Shown: piece after piece, positions 36,246 to 48,002 of the stretch
Numbering within the stretch: position 1 is the stretch's first letter
Layout: every line of letters starts with the position of its first letter
Origin: Anseranas semipalmata
Lineage: Eukaryota; Chordata; Aves; Anseriformes; Anseranatidae
Assembly: GCA_013399115.1 (NCBI GenBank)
Contig: VXAA01006074.1
Span: 260,066-324,065 of the forward strand
Direction of reading: 5' to 3'
Length of the DNA: 64,000 nt
Translations under genes and position numbers: made by a program
The notes under the pieces: model-generated
Database searches by the model: none
The model's input: the letters and a program-made list of their open reading frames with translations, nothing else
Told to the model about the DNA's origin: nothing

Positions 36246-36310
36246 CCCCATTGACGTCACTGGAGCTCTATGGATACAGCACATCTTCAGATCTCACAGT
36301 GAATATGAGA
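36246..36310. repeat. Old ATTGACTTCAATGG-type repeat carrying a CRE palindrome
   Basis: The plus strand reads ccccattgacgtcactggag, then ctatggatacagcacatctt, then cagatctcac. This follows an amniote repeat motif (ccattgacttcaatggagct ... atctggc). The usual core gacttcaa is here gacgtcac, producing a perfect TGACGTCA (36252-36259), the cAMP-response element consensus. Confidence 0.4.
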
Positions 36311-39300
36311 CAACACATGAATACAAAAGTAAATATTCTGTCACTGACACGCCCTGTCCTCCGAGTTACAAGGCCAGCAGAAGCATGTGGTGAAAGCTGC
36401 CCTTGAAGGGACCGTCCAGCACTGATCTCCTCAGCCTCAGCATTTTGCTCTGCAGCACTGCAGAAGTTGTTAAGCTCACAATCCACAAAGTTTTCCCTTC
36501 CCATAGATACAGGAGCATAATAAGCATGAAATATAAATGAATTCAAGAGGAGTTTCTTCCTTCTAAGGTCTCTCTCTGGATGAAGTTAACAGAGCTTTTA
36601 GTGTTACAGAGACTTTAATTTCAAGTGTCTATTTCTTTTCCTGAAAATTCCCCAAAGTGAGAGCTGTGGAAGATTTTAGACCTGGCTCTGGTGTGCACTT
36701 AAGCTAATGCAGACAGCTGTTAAAAATCACCACTTATGAGCATATCCTAAGCATACAAATGAGAAAAGAACTTTGATTTTCCCACCCTTCTTGCTTGTTG
36801 ATTGCACTTAAGTCCTTATCAATTTGCATAGTTACCTATAGCCTAGCAGTAGAGCAGCCTTATGGAAATATTAACCTGTTGTTGGACAATGCTGTTGCAT
36901 GAGTTGTATTACTAGGAATTACTTGCTTTGGATACAATATATCAATAGGAGTTTTGTTTGCCTGCAATGGATAGTAGCATGAGTTCAGATTAGATCTGAT
37001 GAAGTTTCAAATTTCTATTTCTTGAAGAATTTATTCAGCTTCACCTTGGCTAATTTCTTGCAAAGATATTCTAAAAGAGAGAGAGTTTCTGAATGGATGA
37101 TGAAAAGAACAGCCAGAGCATTTGTTTTACGAGTGCAGATAGGATTATCTTTCCTAATTCAAATGATAGACATTGCTAAATATTATTTAAAACCACTGTG
37201 CAAGAGTCATAGTATCATTAATTATGCTGCAAATACCAGGTGGTGTTTCAAATTCTGTGAAATATGTAACAGTAATGATTAACTCTGAAACGAATCATGT
37301 CTAATTTACCTCTTTGAAGGCTAATTGCACGAGTTTCAAATACAGAACATCTGCTGAACGCAAAGTCTCCATAGACAGAGGCAATTTTTCCACTAACCTG
37401 TTGTTATAGGAGCCGACAACACAACCTTTCTCTTTTAAACACATCCTGACTCCTGTTCATGCTTTTCTTATCATTATTCTCTTGATAAACTGTCAAAGAA
37501 TTATTATTAAATATGTTCACAACCAATAAACTACTGGAGAGTGGCCAAACGCTGCCGATGCCCCTCCCATGCTGCTGCCAAGGCCACGCAGGCGTGAGAA
37601 TGAGCGTAAATCAGCCCTTCACCTCGCCAGCGGTCGGTGGTGTTGCTTTTACTAATGCAGCTGTGCCTTTTCTCATGGCTGGGTGAGAAAAGTCACAAAT
37701 GTCACTCAGTACTGGCTTCACCTGCAGCTTCTCCATCCTGTGACAGCACAGGAATATTTGCAAGGGTGAAACTCCCTGCATTAACATCCACAGTTTTATT
37801 CTAATTCAGTGGGACCCATCCACCTTGTTTGCTTGTGCATTTTAGAAAATCCTGCTTTATTAACTGTATTAAACTGTATTAACTTTATTAAAATTAACTG
37901 CCCCTAAAAACACTCAGACTTGGTCCGGTCTCCCTTGAGGAAATGGGTGCAGGTCTCATAGGTCCAAAGCTCAGATGTCTAACACCCAGTGACAGCCCAG
38001 GCCATTGGCACTCTGAATATATTCCTGGAGGCTTTCATCTCTTCCCAAACCTCAGATGCCTGAGGCACCTATTACTGAACAAAAGTCAGACAAGATATTC
38101 AAGTATTCATGCAGATCTGTAGCCTCTGGAGTAAATCCTGCTTCCTTTTCCACCCAGCAAAGTAGCTGAGAGCCACAGCAAAGCATGAATGCAAATGAAG
38201 ACGCAGCTTGACTTGCAATGATTTGTGTTTTGACAGGCAGGGAGCAAACACAGTGCCAAACAGATCCCATTCTACAAAAGCAAACAAACAAAAACCAACC
38301 AGAAATAGCTGGTGAAAAGGGATTAGGATGGAACTTTTGCCATGCTAATTAGAAAAGGCCAAGGTTGGTGAAATTGTCTGCCTACCAACTTAAACCACTT
38401 TTTCCAGTAATGTTGTCATTCCTACTCTTGTTCAGGATCAGGAATTGTTTCAGTTGTTCCCATACGTGACAGCTAAGAAGAATTTGGGGGAAATCCCAAA
38501 TGGAAATACAGGGACATGCTCGTTAAACACTACTCAAGGTGAGTCTAAAACACACAGGCTGTAGATCTGTTGCCTCTGGACTGCACCCACCACGTAGCTT
38601 CATCTGCTCCTGCATTTGTACACAGGCAGCAGCAATTTGCCCAGGACCGTGAGGTTTCTAGAAGTCCCAGCGCTACAACTGGTCTGTTCCTCCTTTCATC
38701 CAGGTAAAGCTTCCGCATGGAAGCATTTCTAGGAAGCCAACTGTGAAACAAATAGCAACTGCAGACATAAGAGCTGCTGAAAACTAACAGCCAGAGGCGG
38801 TTCCCACATAAAGATCATTGTTAAATCCAGGCTCCGTAAGTAAATGAAACACAGCTGTTGGCTACATCTACTGTTTAATGCTGCATTGAAGCCAACTGAA
38901 GAATATTACTGAATATATCCCATAGACTTTCTTCATATGTTTCTTTGAGGAAAATGGCATTTTAGAAGGGACTCGGCATAGAAAAAAGCAATATAAACTC
39001 ATGATATGATAAGAGCAGGTGTGTGTGTACGTGTGAGACAAAGAGAGATGCTGCCCTTGTAATCATCCCTCATAACCAGACGATGCAGTCAGTGTTTTGA
39101 CTGAGGAGTCAGTCAGCATTTTGTACTCTGTGCATGTCTCCCTTAGGAAAAGGACCTAAGGAGGCATTTTGTTGCTGTAATGCTCTCTAATTATGAGGAC
39201 TGCTCACAGAGGCCCCATACCCTGTTAGATGAAATAGCAGTGCATCACTCGCAAACTGATATCCCTTCCCAGACAGTGGTTTTCCTCAAAACTCTCAGCT

Positions 39301-42300
39301 TTCTCTCCAGGACATTGTACACCAGCTTTTTTGCTTGGTTTTATGCTGCCTGATCTGTATCTTCTGTGATATTTCTCCCTTTTGCCGACAGTCCTGACAG
39401 CTCCAATTGCCTGCTCTTTTTAATGGATCCCCCACGAGAGCTGCCGGATTGCAGTGGGTGGATAATTGGAGAGGGGGACCAGAAATCTACAGCAGCGCTG
39501 GCACCTTCCCAGTGCAGGCCAGTGCTGCCTCAGAGGGTGACAGGAACCATACATTCGTCCCTTCGTGCTGCTGCCACGTCTCGTCCTGAGACGGGTCCAC
39601 TCACCCTCCTTTGGTTTTCCAAGTGACCCATGTTTGGGGCAGAAGCTCCCATCGCTTTAGGTCTCTGTAGCTTTCCACATCTGCCACCGAGGTATGATAG
39701 CTACATGCACTTCTTTTGGAAATGATGTTCCCACAAAGGCGAGATCACAAAGCCAAGCATGTTGCTCAGGCAGGATAATCAAGGTGAAAGAAGAACGACT
39801 TCAAACACAGGAAAATAGCAGGAAAGCTGGGGACCATACCAGCAAGCAAAACATCCAGAATAGAAAATGAGTCAATCAAGACCACAGAGCAATCAGCTGA
39901 GGCCATGGGCATGATTGCCAGACCTCCCCGTAAGCCTGAAGGGACCAAGGTCATCACCTGATGGGAACTGCCACAGCTCTACTGAGGCCAAGCTGGGGAT
40001 TTGCCCATTTATCCATAAATCCTGCACATTGCACACTTCTGGACACCTGACAGCATTTTAAACGCAGAAATCCCACAGTTTTCTCTATGTCTTTTAGAAA
40101 GGAAGTGTCAGCCTTTATACTAGTGTCTTAAAAAAGATCAGGTAAAGCTTAAAAACTTCAGTGTTGATACAGAAATCAGAGGAAATAAACCCTGTTCAGA
40201 GGGCGTTTTTTTGTTTGGAGAGCAAGGAGAATTTACATACTGTCATTCCCTCCTTTCAGAATGTGTTGGTTTTTTCCTCTATAAGTTTCTTGGTATAAGA
40301 AAAGCATGAGATTTTTTTATATTGTTTGGAGTTCTCCTTTTCATGCAAATGCTTCCTTTACTTATTTTCTATGTACTGAAGTAGGATATAATTGCAGTTA
40401 CTGTTTGTTTAAACAAGATAAAGTTATACAGTACCATATAATATTATATATACTATAAATAGTACTTTTATTATTTCCTTAGAACGCATAGGCATTGTAA
40501 ATTAACTTCAGCCTTCAGGGCTGGTTTCTAGCAGCACATTATAATCGTGTAGGGTGAGCGTTCAATAGGGGGAAGGACCCTCCACGGGTGGGGCGAGCCC
40601 GCTTGTAATCATGGTTCTTACCAGCTAATGGAGGTTTGGCTGATTGAAGGAGCTCTGAGGATCTTTAGTGGTTGTGGGTCAACTGAAAAGACAGCACTTC
40701 TTCTCAATGTCCAGACCTTATTATATGTTTATATTTATTATGCTTTATGTATCACCATGAGTGCTGGGAAAACTGTGATCCTCACTCCTTCATGCATTTC
40801 AGGAATGAGCTAGCACACACTTTACTCCTGAAGTCCCAATGCTGTAGGAAGATAGTCCACCCTCTGGGGTGCATGTGGGTGTTTGCAGGTTAACCAGGGA
40901 AGTGTGGGGTTAGGGGGTAAGATCCTGTAAAAAGCCTTAAAAAAACGCAGCAAAGCAAGACCCAAGTCTTCTTTGTTTACCAATTGCTATGATGTTATGC
41001 AGGCTCTAAATATCATTTGTCTTTTTAACTTGGTCAAATTCTCTTTGAAAAAGTGAATCCTATGCACAAAGAAATATTGCTGTTCTAGTTACATTGTTAC
41101 ACATGTGGAGAGATCACATTCATTATTGTGAGCAGACTGATGCATTACTTACTACATTTCATCAATAGCTGTGTCAGTGCACACAGGGACAAAAATAATG
41201 AACTGTGATGACTGAAGACTTGTATTGACATAACCTAAGCAATGAAGAAGAGCTGAGGGAAACAAAGCAAAACTGGCAAATGTTTACTAACCAAACCAGA
41301 GATGCTTAGTGAAGGTGTGGAAGAACCCACCTCTACTAGAAATGCGCTAAAAGAAGGATTTTCAGTACTCCTTCATGCTCCAAACAGGCCAAGCAGGCAC
41401 TTTGGGCTTAGAATGGGACTAACTTATAGCAATTTGCAGTATCTTGCAGTGAGCCAGAGGTGGTTCGCCAGTAAGCAGCAGAGAGCAGGATACAGCCCCA
41501 CCTTCACTGAACCACCCAGCATTTTACCACCAATTACAGGATTTTGTTCTGCTGTTAAAAGTCCTGTTCAGTAAAGCTCTTAAGCACATACCTAATATTG
41601 AACAGACAAATCAAGCACACCTTGCTGCACATGGAGGCTAAATCTGCATTCACCGTTAGTCCCAGTGAATGGGACTGGAGCACCCGAACCGGGCATGAAG
41701 CCCAGGTTCCGTATTTCAAGTCAGAGAGCACAGCTGTAGGCTCAGGACACGGCTGCTAGAGTAGGTCACTTGTTATATGGCTGTGTTTGTGCTCCTACTC
41801 AGAAGCAGACTTTGTTCTACCCAGTTGGAGGGTAACCACTTCACAAAATCCTTTCCACGAAGCCAATGTCCATTGACAATGCTGGCATCTATAGAGGGTG
41901 TATATATGGGCACGACAGGTTCTTGGCATTAGATGTCTCCATGCTCATGGGCTCCCAGATCTCTTGTATTTCCATGAATCACAGATGTGTGACTTTGCAT
42001 ACGAGCTGGTGAGGTGTCACCACGCAGACACAGAGCAGGGAAGAAGCCTGCTCCTTGAGGCAGTGCCCGGGTTCAGAGCACCCAGCAGGCACACAGACAG
42101 GTAACCAAGGGCTTGATCCACTCAACTGAATGTGCTCAACCCTGCACCAGCCCACGCCGCGTGGCTCTGCCCTCTCAGCAACACAAATGCAGCTCTTGTG
42201 CCTCCAGCTGCCAGCACTTTTTCCTCCATTCCCAGGGTTTACAAGACTTCATGTAAAGTCCAGGGCTCAGGCGCAATTAAGAAAGGAATCCCTTCACAGA

Positions 42301-44081
42301 AGATCACAAACCCATCCTGGCTTGTCTTGTTTTATTGCACACTGTCATTTCTGTGATTGCTTCTTCTGGAATAGCTCCATTGTCTCAAAATAGACCATTT
42401 CTGGTGGGCAGTCATTAGAGTCAGCAGTGTATTTTGAACAGATAGAAGTACCAGGCATCTCAGCAGCCCAACAGCTTTTTCTTTCCAACCCTATGATCAA
42501 GACAAATCTTCCCAGTGTATTTCTGTGCCCAACATCTTTCTGGCTGAAATGATGTTCCTATAATTTTCCTTTGATTTTTTCAATTAGATGAAAGAATTTT
42601 GCATGAGGTTTCCTGTAATGACATTTATTGTCACATCTTTTGTATATAGGCACCTACCAACAAACTAGGGTGATGACATGAAAGGAAAACTGAGCCTGAA
42701 TAATGCAGGCTCAGATAATTAACAGAATATGACAAAGGCTTTCTTTATGAGTCTTTCCACCTCCTGTATTCTCTTCCAGGGAGTCCCCTGTTTTGTCCAC
42801 TGTGTTGTAATCTTAATTCTCATGACACTTCCCACAGCAGGAAATAAGTGTCCTGAAAATTAATAGGAGTTTTAGGAAAATGAAGTCATTGAGGTCTTTG
42901 CTATGTGAACACAGCATTATTCACACACTTAGAGTTTAGCACTGGCTTAAGTGCTTTTATCAAGGGTGGCTGAAGGAAGGAGACATCTCACTCAAAAACA
43001 TGCTGCTTAATTAGAGGTGAAGCAATTTTATGCCCCTTCCAGGACATTGAGATTAATAATGACTTGCAGTCTCACCCCAGCTTTCTATGCATGTATAGGA
43101 TTTCAGTTCTTGCCTCCTATATGTCCTTTTGCAATGCTCCCTCTCACTCCTCAGATGCTTTTGCACTTGCTGCTGATGTATTTGCTGAAAAATAAAGTAA
43201 GGCGCTTTTACTGAGGCATAACATCTTTCCTTCTCCAGGCTGGTTTCATCTTTTCACCTCCAATTCACACCATTGCATCTCATTTCCAACCAGCACTTTA
43301 AAAGAAATCCATCTTGAGAAGCTATTTTTTTTAATATTTTTGCTTTTTAAGGTTGTTGCTGCTCAGGTAATTTTCCTTATGACTTTGAGGTTGACTCAGA
43401 GCGGTGCAGTGCAGATGGAAAGAAGGAATCAAGGATGGCATGTCAGTGCCAGGACTTCCCTGTGCCCCGAGGACAAGCTGATTATACCTTTCAGCAATGC
43501 CTTGGGGAAAATCAGTGAAAGATGCAACAGTAAAGCTTAGCTGTGAAGATAGAAATGTCTTTAGATAAGCAGGATGTTTTTAAGATTCTGTGTTATTGCA
43601 GAGGTTTAAATACAAGCAGAAACATTCCACATCTGCAGATTACTTTACCACCACTTTAGCTCCTCTATGTGGCACAGGAACACAGGGCAGTGACTCTCTA
43701 TTTGCTATCACTCTTTCTATCTGACAGCATATGATTATACAATATAAAATGTGGATTCATCTGAACCTTAGAAACTACTTAGAAAAAATAGAAGACTTCT
43801 TGGAGAAGGGTTGTGGTTTTTTTAATCTGTTTCCAGTACAATGACTTCTGAAACTGAAGGCTTGCTCATGGTTTTTCTAGCCTATGGACTCCCCTATTTT
43901 TCCTAAGCTACTTTTGGAAATTCGTGCCTGTGTCACTTAGCAGGCCTGGCCCCTGTAGGCAGCTGCTCCTTCTCCAGATGACAGCTGCCTTGGCCTCTTC
44001 TGTTACTAAAGGTTTTCAAGATGTGAAGATGAGAAAACTAGAAGGAATGTTGAACAAGATTTATTTAGCCGTTCATTGCCA

Positions 44082-45245
44082 CCGAATCACAGACCCACAT
44101 GGATGGAGGGGACCTCCAAAGGCCACCTGGCACAGCCCCTGCACAAAGCTGGTCCGGTGAGAGCAGGTTCAGCAGAGCTTCAAAAATCTCCAGGGATGAA
44201 GATTCAGCAACCTCTCTGTGCTACAACAGTCTGCTCCACTGTTTGACCACTTGTGGTGAAGTTTTTTTCCCTTCTCTCTGATGAGAATTTCTCCCATTCC
44301 AGCTTGTGTCCATTGTGTCTTGTCGTGGTCCTTGTTGCACTGCACCACCCAGAAGTGTCTGGCACAGTCTTCTCTGTACCATCTCATCTGATGGCCCTTT
44401 GTCAGGCTCACTCCAGCATGTCCATATCTTTCTTGTACTGGGTAGCCAGAAACTGGATGCTGTACTCCGGATGTGTATCAACAGTGCTGAGGAGAGGGGA
44501 AGGATCACCTCCCTTGACCTGCTGGCAACGCTTGCTGGTACAGCCCAGTACACAGTTGGCTGTCTTTATAACAAAGGCACACTGCTGTCTCATTTCCCAC
44601 TTGATATCCACCAGGATCCCCAGGTCCTTCTCTGCAGAGCCGCTCCCCAGCCAGATGGCCTGCAGCCTGTACTGGTGCATGGGGTTATTCCCTCCCAGCT
44701 GCAGAACTCTGCGTTTCCCAGAGTGGAACTTCACGGGATTCCTGTTTGCTCATTTCTCCAGCCTTTGCAAATCCTCTTGAAGAGCAGCCTGCCCTTCAAT
44801 ACACTGACCTCTTCTCTCATTTTGGTATAGTCTACAAAACTGATGAGATTGTACTCCGTCCCATCATCCACAAAACTAGCAAAGACATTAAAGAATGTTG
44901 GCCTCAGTGATGCTCCTTGAGTGTTGTCACTATCTGGACTTGCACCACTGGTCACATCCTGTGAGCCTGCATGTTCAGCCAGTTTTCCACCCCCCATCCA
45001 CTGATCTAATCCATATTTCACCAGTTTGGCTGCAAGGATATTGTGGGAGTATTAAGGTACTAAGGTCAAGGTAAAGATCATCCCCTTGTCTACCAAGCTG
45101 GTCATCTCATCATAGACACTAGACAGGATGGCCAGGCATGACTTGTCCTTAGTAAATCCAACCACTTTCTTGCCTATCACATGCTCAGAAATTACTTTCA
45201 GGAGGATTTGCTTCATGATATTTCCAGGGACTGAGGTGGATCTTC
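44082..45245 (-). mobile_element. CR1 LINE, older subfamily, about 1.16 kb
   Basis: Homology runs from a degraded 3' terminus (accgaatcacagacccacat, then ggatggaggggacctc) through the 3' untranslated region (atctccagggatgaagattc), the reverse transcriptase C-terminus and the palm, ending near aggaggatttgcttcatgat and ttccagggactgaggtgg. The element lies on the minus strand and is 5'-truncated in the palm region. Many frameshifts and substitutions make it older than the copies at 60309 and 61576. Plus-strand open frames of about 175 codons across this region (44253-44830) are antisense shadows of the dead element. Confidence 0.92.
44221..45021 (-). pseudogene. CR1 reverse transcriptase remnant with ruined active site
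   Basis: Three overlapping minus-strand frames together cover the palm to C-terminus. The block expected to read FADDTK reads FVDYTKM (44838-44818), so the second catalytic aspartate is replaced by tyrosine. Further on come the AEKDLGILVD block (near 44640-44600) and SRSREVILPLSSAL (near 44520-44470) in another frame. The frame breaks and the missing aspartate make it non-functional. Confidence 0.85.
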
Positions 45246-45581
45246 ATTAGTAAATGTAGAAAGACTCTCAATACATTTCCAACAGAGAATAAAGTATCAA
45301 CTCCTGGAAGAGAAGTAATAGCCTTGTGTCTAAAAGTCTATCTGGAAAAGTAGGCTAAAAAATAAATAAATAATAAAAATGATTATTCTACTGCCTTTAC
45401 AGGAGCTGGGAGTGAATGAGAGCAACAAAGGGACTTCCACCACCACAGAGGTGGTGTGAGGGGTGCTGCACTGGACATCTCAGGGGCTTTGAGGAACAGT
45501 TAGGTCTACTGTGTCAAAATGTGGTAGAAAAATGCATTCCCTTCTTCTTCTGTGAACTTTGTATCATTCTGCAAGTATAAA

Positions 45582-45620
45582 GGGGGGATTTCCAAGGGGA
45601 AATCAGGTGGGGGGCTGGGG
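45582..45620 (+). promoter_or_regulatory. G-rich inverted repeat with a kappa-B-like site
   Basis: GATTTCC (45587-45593) and GGAAATC (45598-45604) form a perfect 7-bp inverted repeat around AAGG. The left part, GGGGATTTCC (45584-45593), fits the NF-kappa-B consensus GGGRNWYYCC. G6, G4, G6 and G4 tracts occur across 45582-45620, but two of the loops are too long for a classical quadruplex. Regulatory use is unproven. Confidence 0.25.
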
Positions 45621-46211
45621 TACAGAGGTAGTTGGCCACAGCCAAACCCATGTACCCCAACTACCATGGGAAGTGCTGTATGTAACCCCATATCAATTCC
45701 TGATTTTTGGAAGCTATAGAAAGTTTGTTTTTTGTACATGAGGTTTCCTTCCAGAGCACCGGACACTACCGACTGTACCAGGACTCAGTCTAGCCACTAC
45801 TAAAATATCTTAGCCAAGAAGTGGAAGTAGTTATTGGACTTGTGTGATAGCCCTCAGCCTCTCTCCCACTTAGATGTCAAGCGATGAGATGTCAGCTCAT
45901 GCTGTCAGAGCAGTCCTTCCCATGCGGCATCTCTCTGCTGCACCGGGCTGTAGCCCTGATGGTGAGGTCTTGGTCAGATCAGGACCTGTGACCAGGCAGC
46001 ACCAGACAGTCTGTGCTTAATTAAAAACCCATCTACTTTTAATGCTCAAAGTGTTAATTTACAGTTGGTAATGGCATATAAGGATCTAAGGTAAAATGTA
46101 CAGTGTGTAGGGCCGACGGTGAATCATTGAACTGCCTTTTGTTTGTAGGAATATGTTCATCTGCCTCCAGTGTCTCCTTCCAAGGATACTCATTGAATTT
46201 TCTTTCTTTCA

Positions 46212-46237
46212 TGTGTGTGTATGTGTGTGTTTGTGTG
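46212..46237 (+). repeat. (TG)n microsatellite, interrupted
   Basis: TG dinucleotides with two interruptions (TATG and TTTG). Confidence 0.85.
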
Positions 46238-47021
46238 ACTGGAAGGACAATAAGTACTCACAATCTGTTCCTGCTCATTTTGCTTCTGGTAGCCAAAAAA
46301 GCACACCAAAAATACCATTCATCTGCTCATGAAGATTACTAATGGCCTTGCACCACCTGTAATATTTTATCAGAATGAGATTTAAGTAGGTCAGGAAGTG
46401 CACACAAATAAACATTTGTACTCTTTAAAGACAGGTACTTTTTGCTGAGAGTTACCTGTTTTCTAGTTCTCAATTTATAAAACCAAGCAACATGACCACG
46501 AAGCCCAGGCGGGAACACCCCAGTACAGGCAGCACCAAGGGGTAAGGCAACACTCTGTGGAGCCAGACAGAGACAGGTATTTTGGTTATTGGTGCTAGCG
46601 TCAAAGAGCTACTTCCCATCATACATGCTCTACTACAGCTTTAAGCATGAACGTTGCTGGATCTCATGGATTAAAGAAGATTTTTTTAATGTCTGCAGGA
46701 GGAACAGATTCACTAGGTGGGATTTTCATACTGACTTAGTGTGGTATTAAGGACACGGGGTGGCAGAGTGTTTTTCTTAGCCCCAGTACCCTGTGTGGAT
46801 GGATTCACAGGGCCACGTCTCCAGCTCCATGTACATAGCTCCGGTACATGTCCATCTTCAGACCGGACCTTCCTCCTAGCAACCTTGAGCGAAAAAGTGA
46901 CATACATTGCAGATTAAAACAGTTGCAGCAGTATTTAGTAGGAGAAACTGAGTCCTTTGAAACAGCATGCAGCCATCCACTTCCCTGGCAGTCGTCTTGA
47001 AAATGGGGCATTTTTATGAAT

Positions 47022-47095
47022 GAAAGCCTGATGCAAAGCTCACTGAAGTCAAGGGGAACATTCTGTTTGTCTTCAGTGGATTTGGATCAGCTGTG
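47022..47095. repeat. Imperfect palindromic old repeat
   Basis: The left arm (cctgatgcaaagctcactga, continuing agtcaagg) and the right arm (cttcagtggatttggatcag) are imperfect reverse complements, with about 17 of 20 positions pairing by eye. The form ctgatccaaagc..ctgaagtcaa is a motif widespread in reptile and bird genomes, probably a non-autonomous palindromic element. The family name is not certain. Confidence 0.45.
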
Positions 47096-47619
47096 TGATA
47101 GGCTAAAGGAATTTGCACACATCCAGCAAGAGCTTGAAGACAATTAAAGGCTTATCTGCAAAAACTGGGTCTGCAAGATCCTGTTCTAAGGGAATGCCAC
47201 TTGCACTTGTAAGATAGTGTGCTGCCTGCTTTCCTGCCTGAGCAATGAAATAAATGTGATGGATTAGCTACTATATAAAATATAAATACTCTCCTGGAAA
47301 AAAATAAAGCCTGCCATTCCCTGAAGTTTTCTGTTGTTGAATCCTCTAATAATTGAGACTGCTGTGCCAAGAAAAATTTTCAGGCTCCTTAGCAATTTAT
47401 TGGAGTGTCTGAAAGGCTACCTGTTATCCTCTTGCCACAGCCTTTAATACCAACGCACAGCAATCTCAGAAATTACATAGGGAATTAGCAGAATTTGTGT
47501 GCGCTCATCCTATTAAAATTATTGCTGCAATAGAAGGGCCATCTGTCCATTTAATGTGAGAATCTACTTTAAAATTACCTAACTCTCATCTCAGCTAAGT
47601 ATGTATATAATCTGTTCTT

Positions 47620-47832
47620 AAAAAAAAAAAAAANNNNNNNNNNNNNNNNNNNNNNNNNNNNNNNNNNNNNNNNNNNNNNNNNNNNNNNNNNNNNNNNNNN
47701 NNNNNNNNNNNNNNNNNNNNNNNNNNNNNNNNNNNNNNNNNNNNNNNNNNNNNNNNNNNNNNNNNNNNNNNNNNNNNNNNNNNNNNNNNNNNNNNNNNNN
47801 NNNNNNNNNNNNNNNNNNNNNNNNNNNNNNNN
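47620..47832. other. A14 run followed by a 199-base assembly gap
   Basis: Fourteen A (47620-47633) lead into 199 N (47634-47832). Pyrimidine-rich pentanucleotide repeats begin at once on the far side, so the gap probably hides more simple repeat. Confidence 0.97.
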
Positions 47833-47936
47833 CTTTCCTTTCCTTTCCTTTCCTTTCCTTTCCTTTCCTTTCCTTTCCTTTCCTTCTTTTCTCTTTCCTT
47901 TCTTTCTTCCTTCCCTTGTTTCTTCCTTCCTTCCTT
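47833..47936 (+). repeat. (CTTTC)n microsatellite with degenerate CTTC extension
   Basis: About 10.6 perfect CTTTC units (47833-47885) are followed by some 50 bases of mixed ttcc/tttc pyrimidine repeat. The left end is cut by the gap, so the true length is unknown. Confidence 0.95.
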
Positions 47937-48002
47937 ATTTTATTTTATTTTATTTTATTTTATTTTATTTTATTTTATTTTATTTTATTTTATTTTATTT
48001 TT
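47937..48002 (+). repeat. Perfect (ATTTT)n microsatellite
   Basis: Thirteen perfect ATTTT units abut the CTTTC array, making a compound pentanucleotide locus. The uniform unit points to recent expansion. Confidence 0.95.

Larger units (their letters stand above)
32513..44081. other. Long repeat-poor non-coding stretch
   Basis: In more than 11 kb I recognise no exon and no large transposon. GC-rich pockets lie at about 32790-33430, 34574-34795 and 39400-39600; they produce overlapping open frames on both strands without recognisable products. An inverted repeat CGTCTC/GAGACG with a 5-base loop is at 39577-39593. A GT-rich run lies near 39019-39036. The AT-rich segment 36990-37380 has several TAATTA-like motifs and no simple repeats. 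Confidence 0.5.
45246..47619. other. Unique non-coding stretch
   Basis: No exon is supportable. The stretch includes a short A/T-rich (AAAT)n run near 45357-45380, a G-rich inverted repeat near 45582-45620, a (TG)n tract and an old palindromic repeat, each listed separately. Confidence 0.5.

Noticed and set aside
40540..40620. GC-rich patch ggaccctccacgggtggggc near a possible LTR-like or RNA-like structure
   Set aside because: I could not find paired LTR ends, a primer-binding site or a consistent RNA fold; it remains unexplained but unsupported.
44253..44830. Two plus-strand open frames of about 175 codons
   Set aside because: They are antisense to the CR1 reverse transcriptase remnant and arise from its composition.
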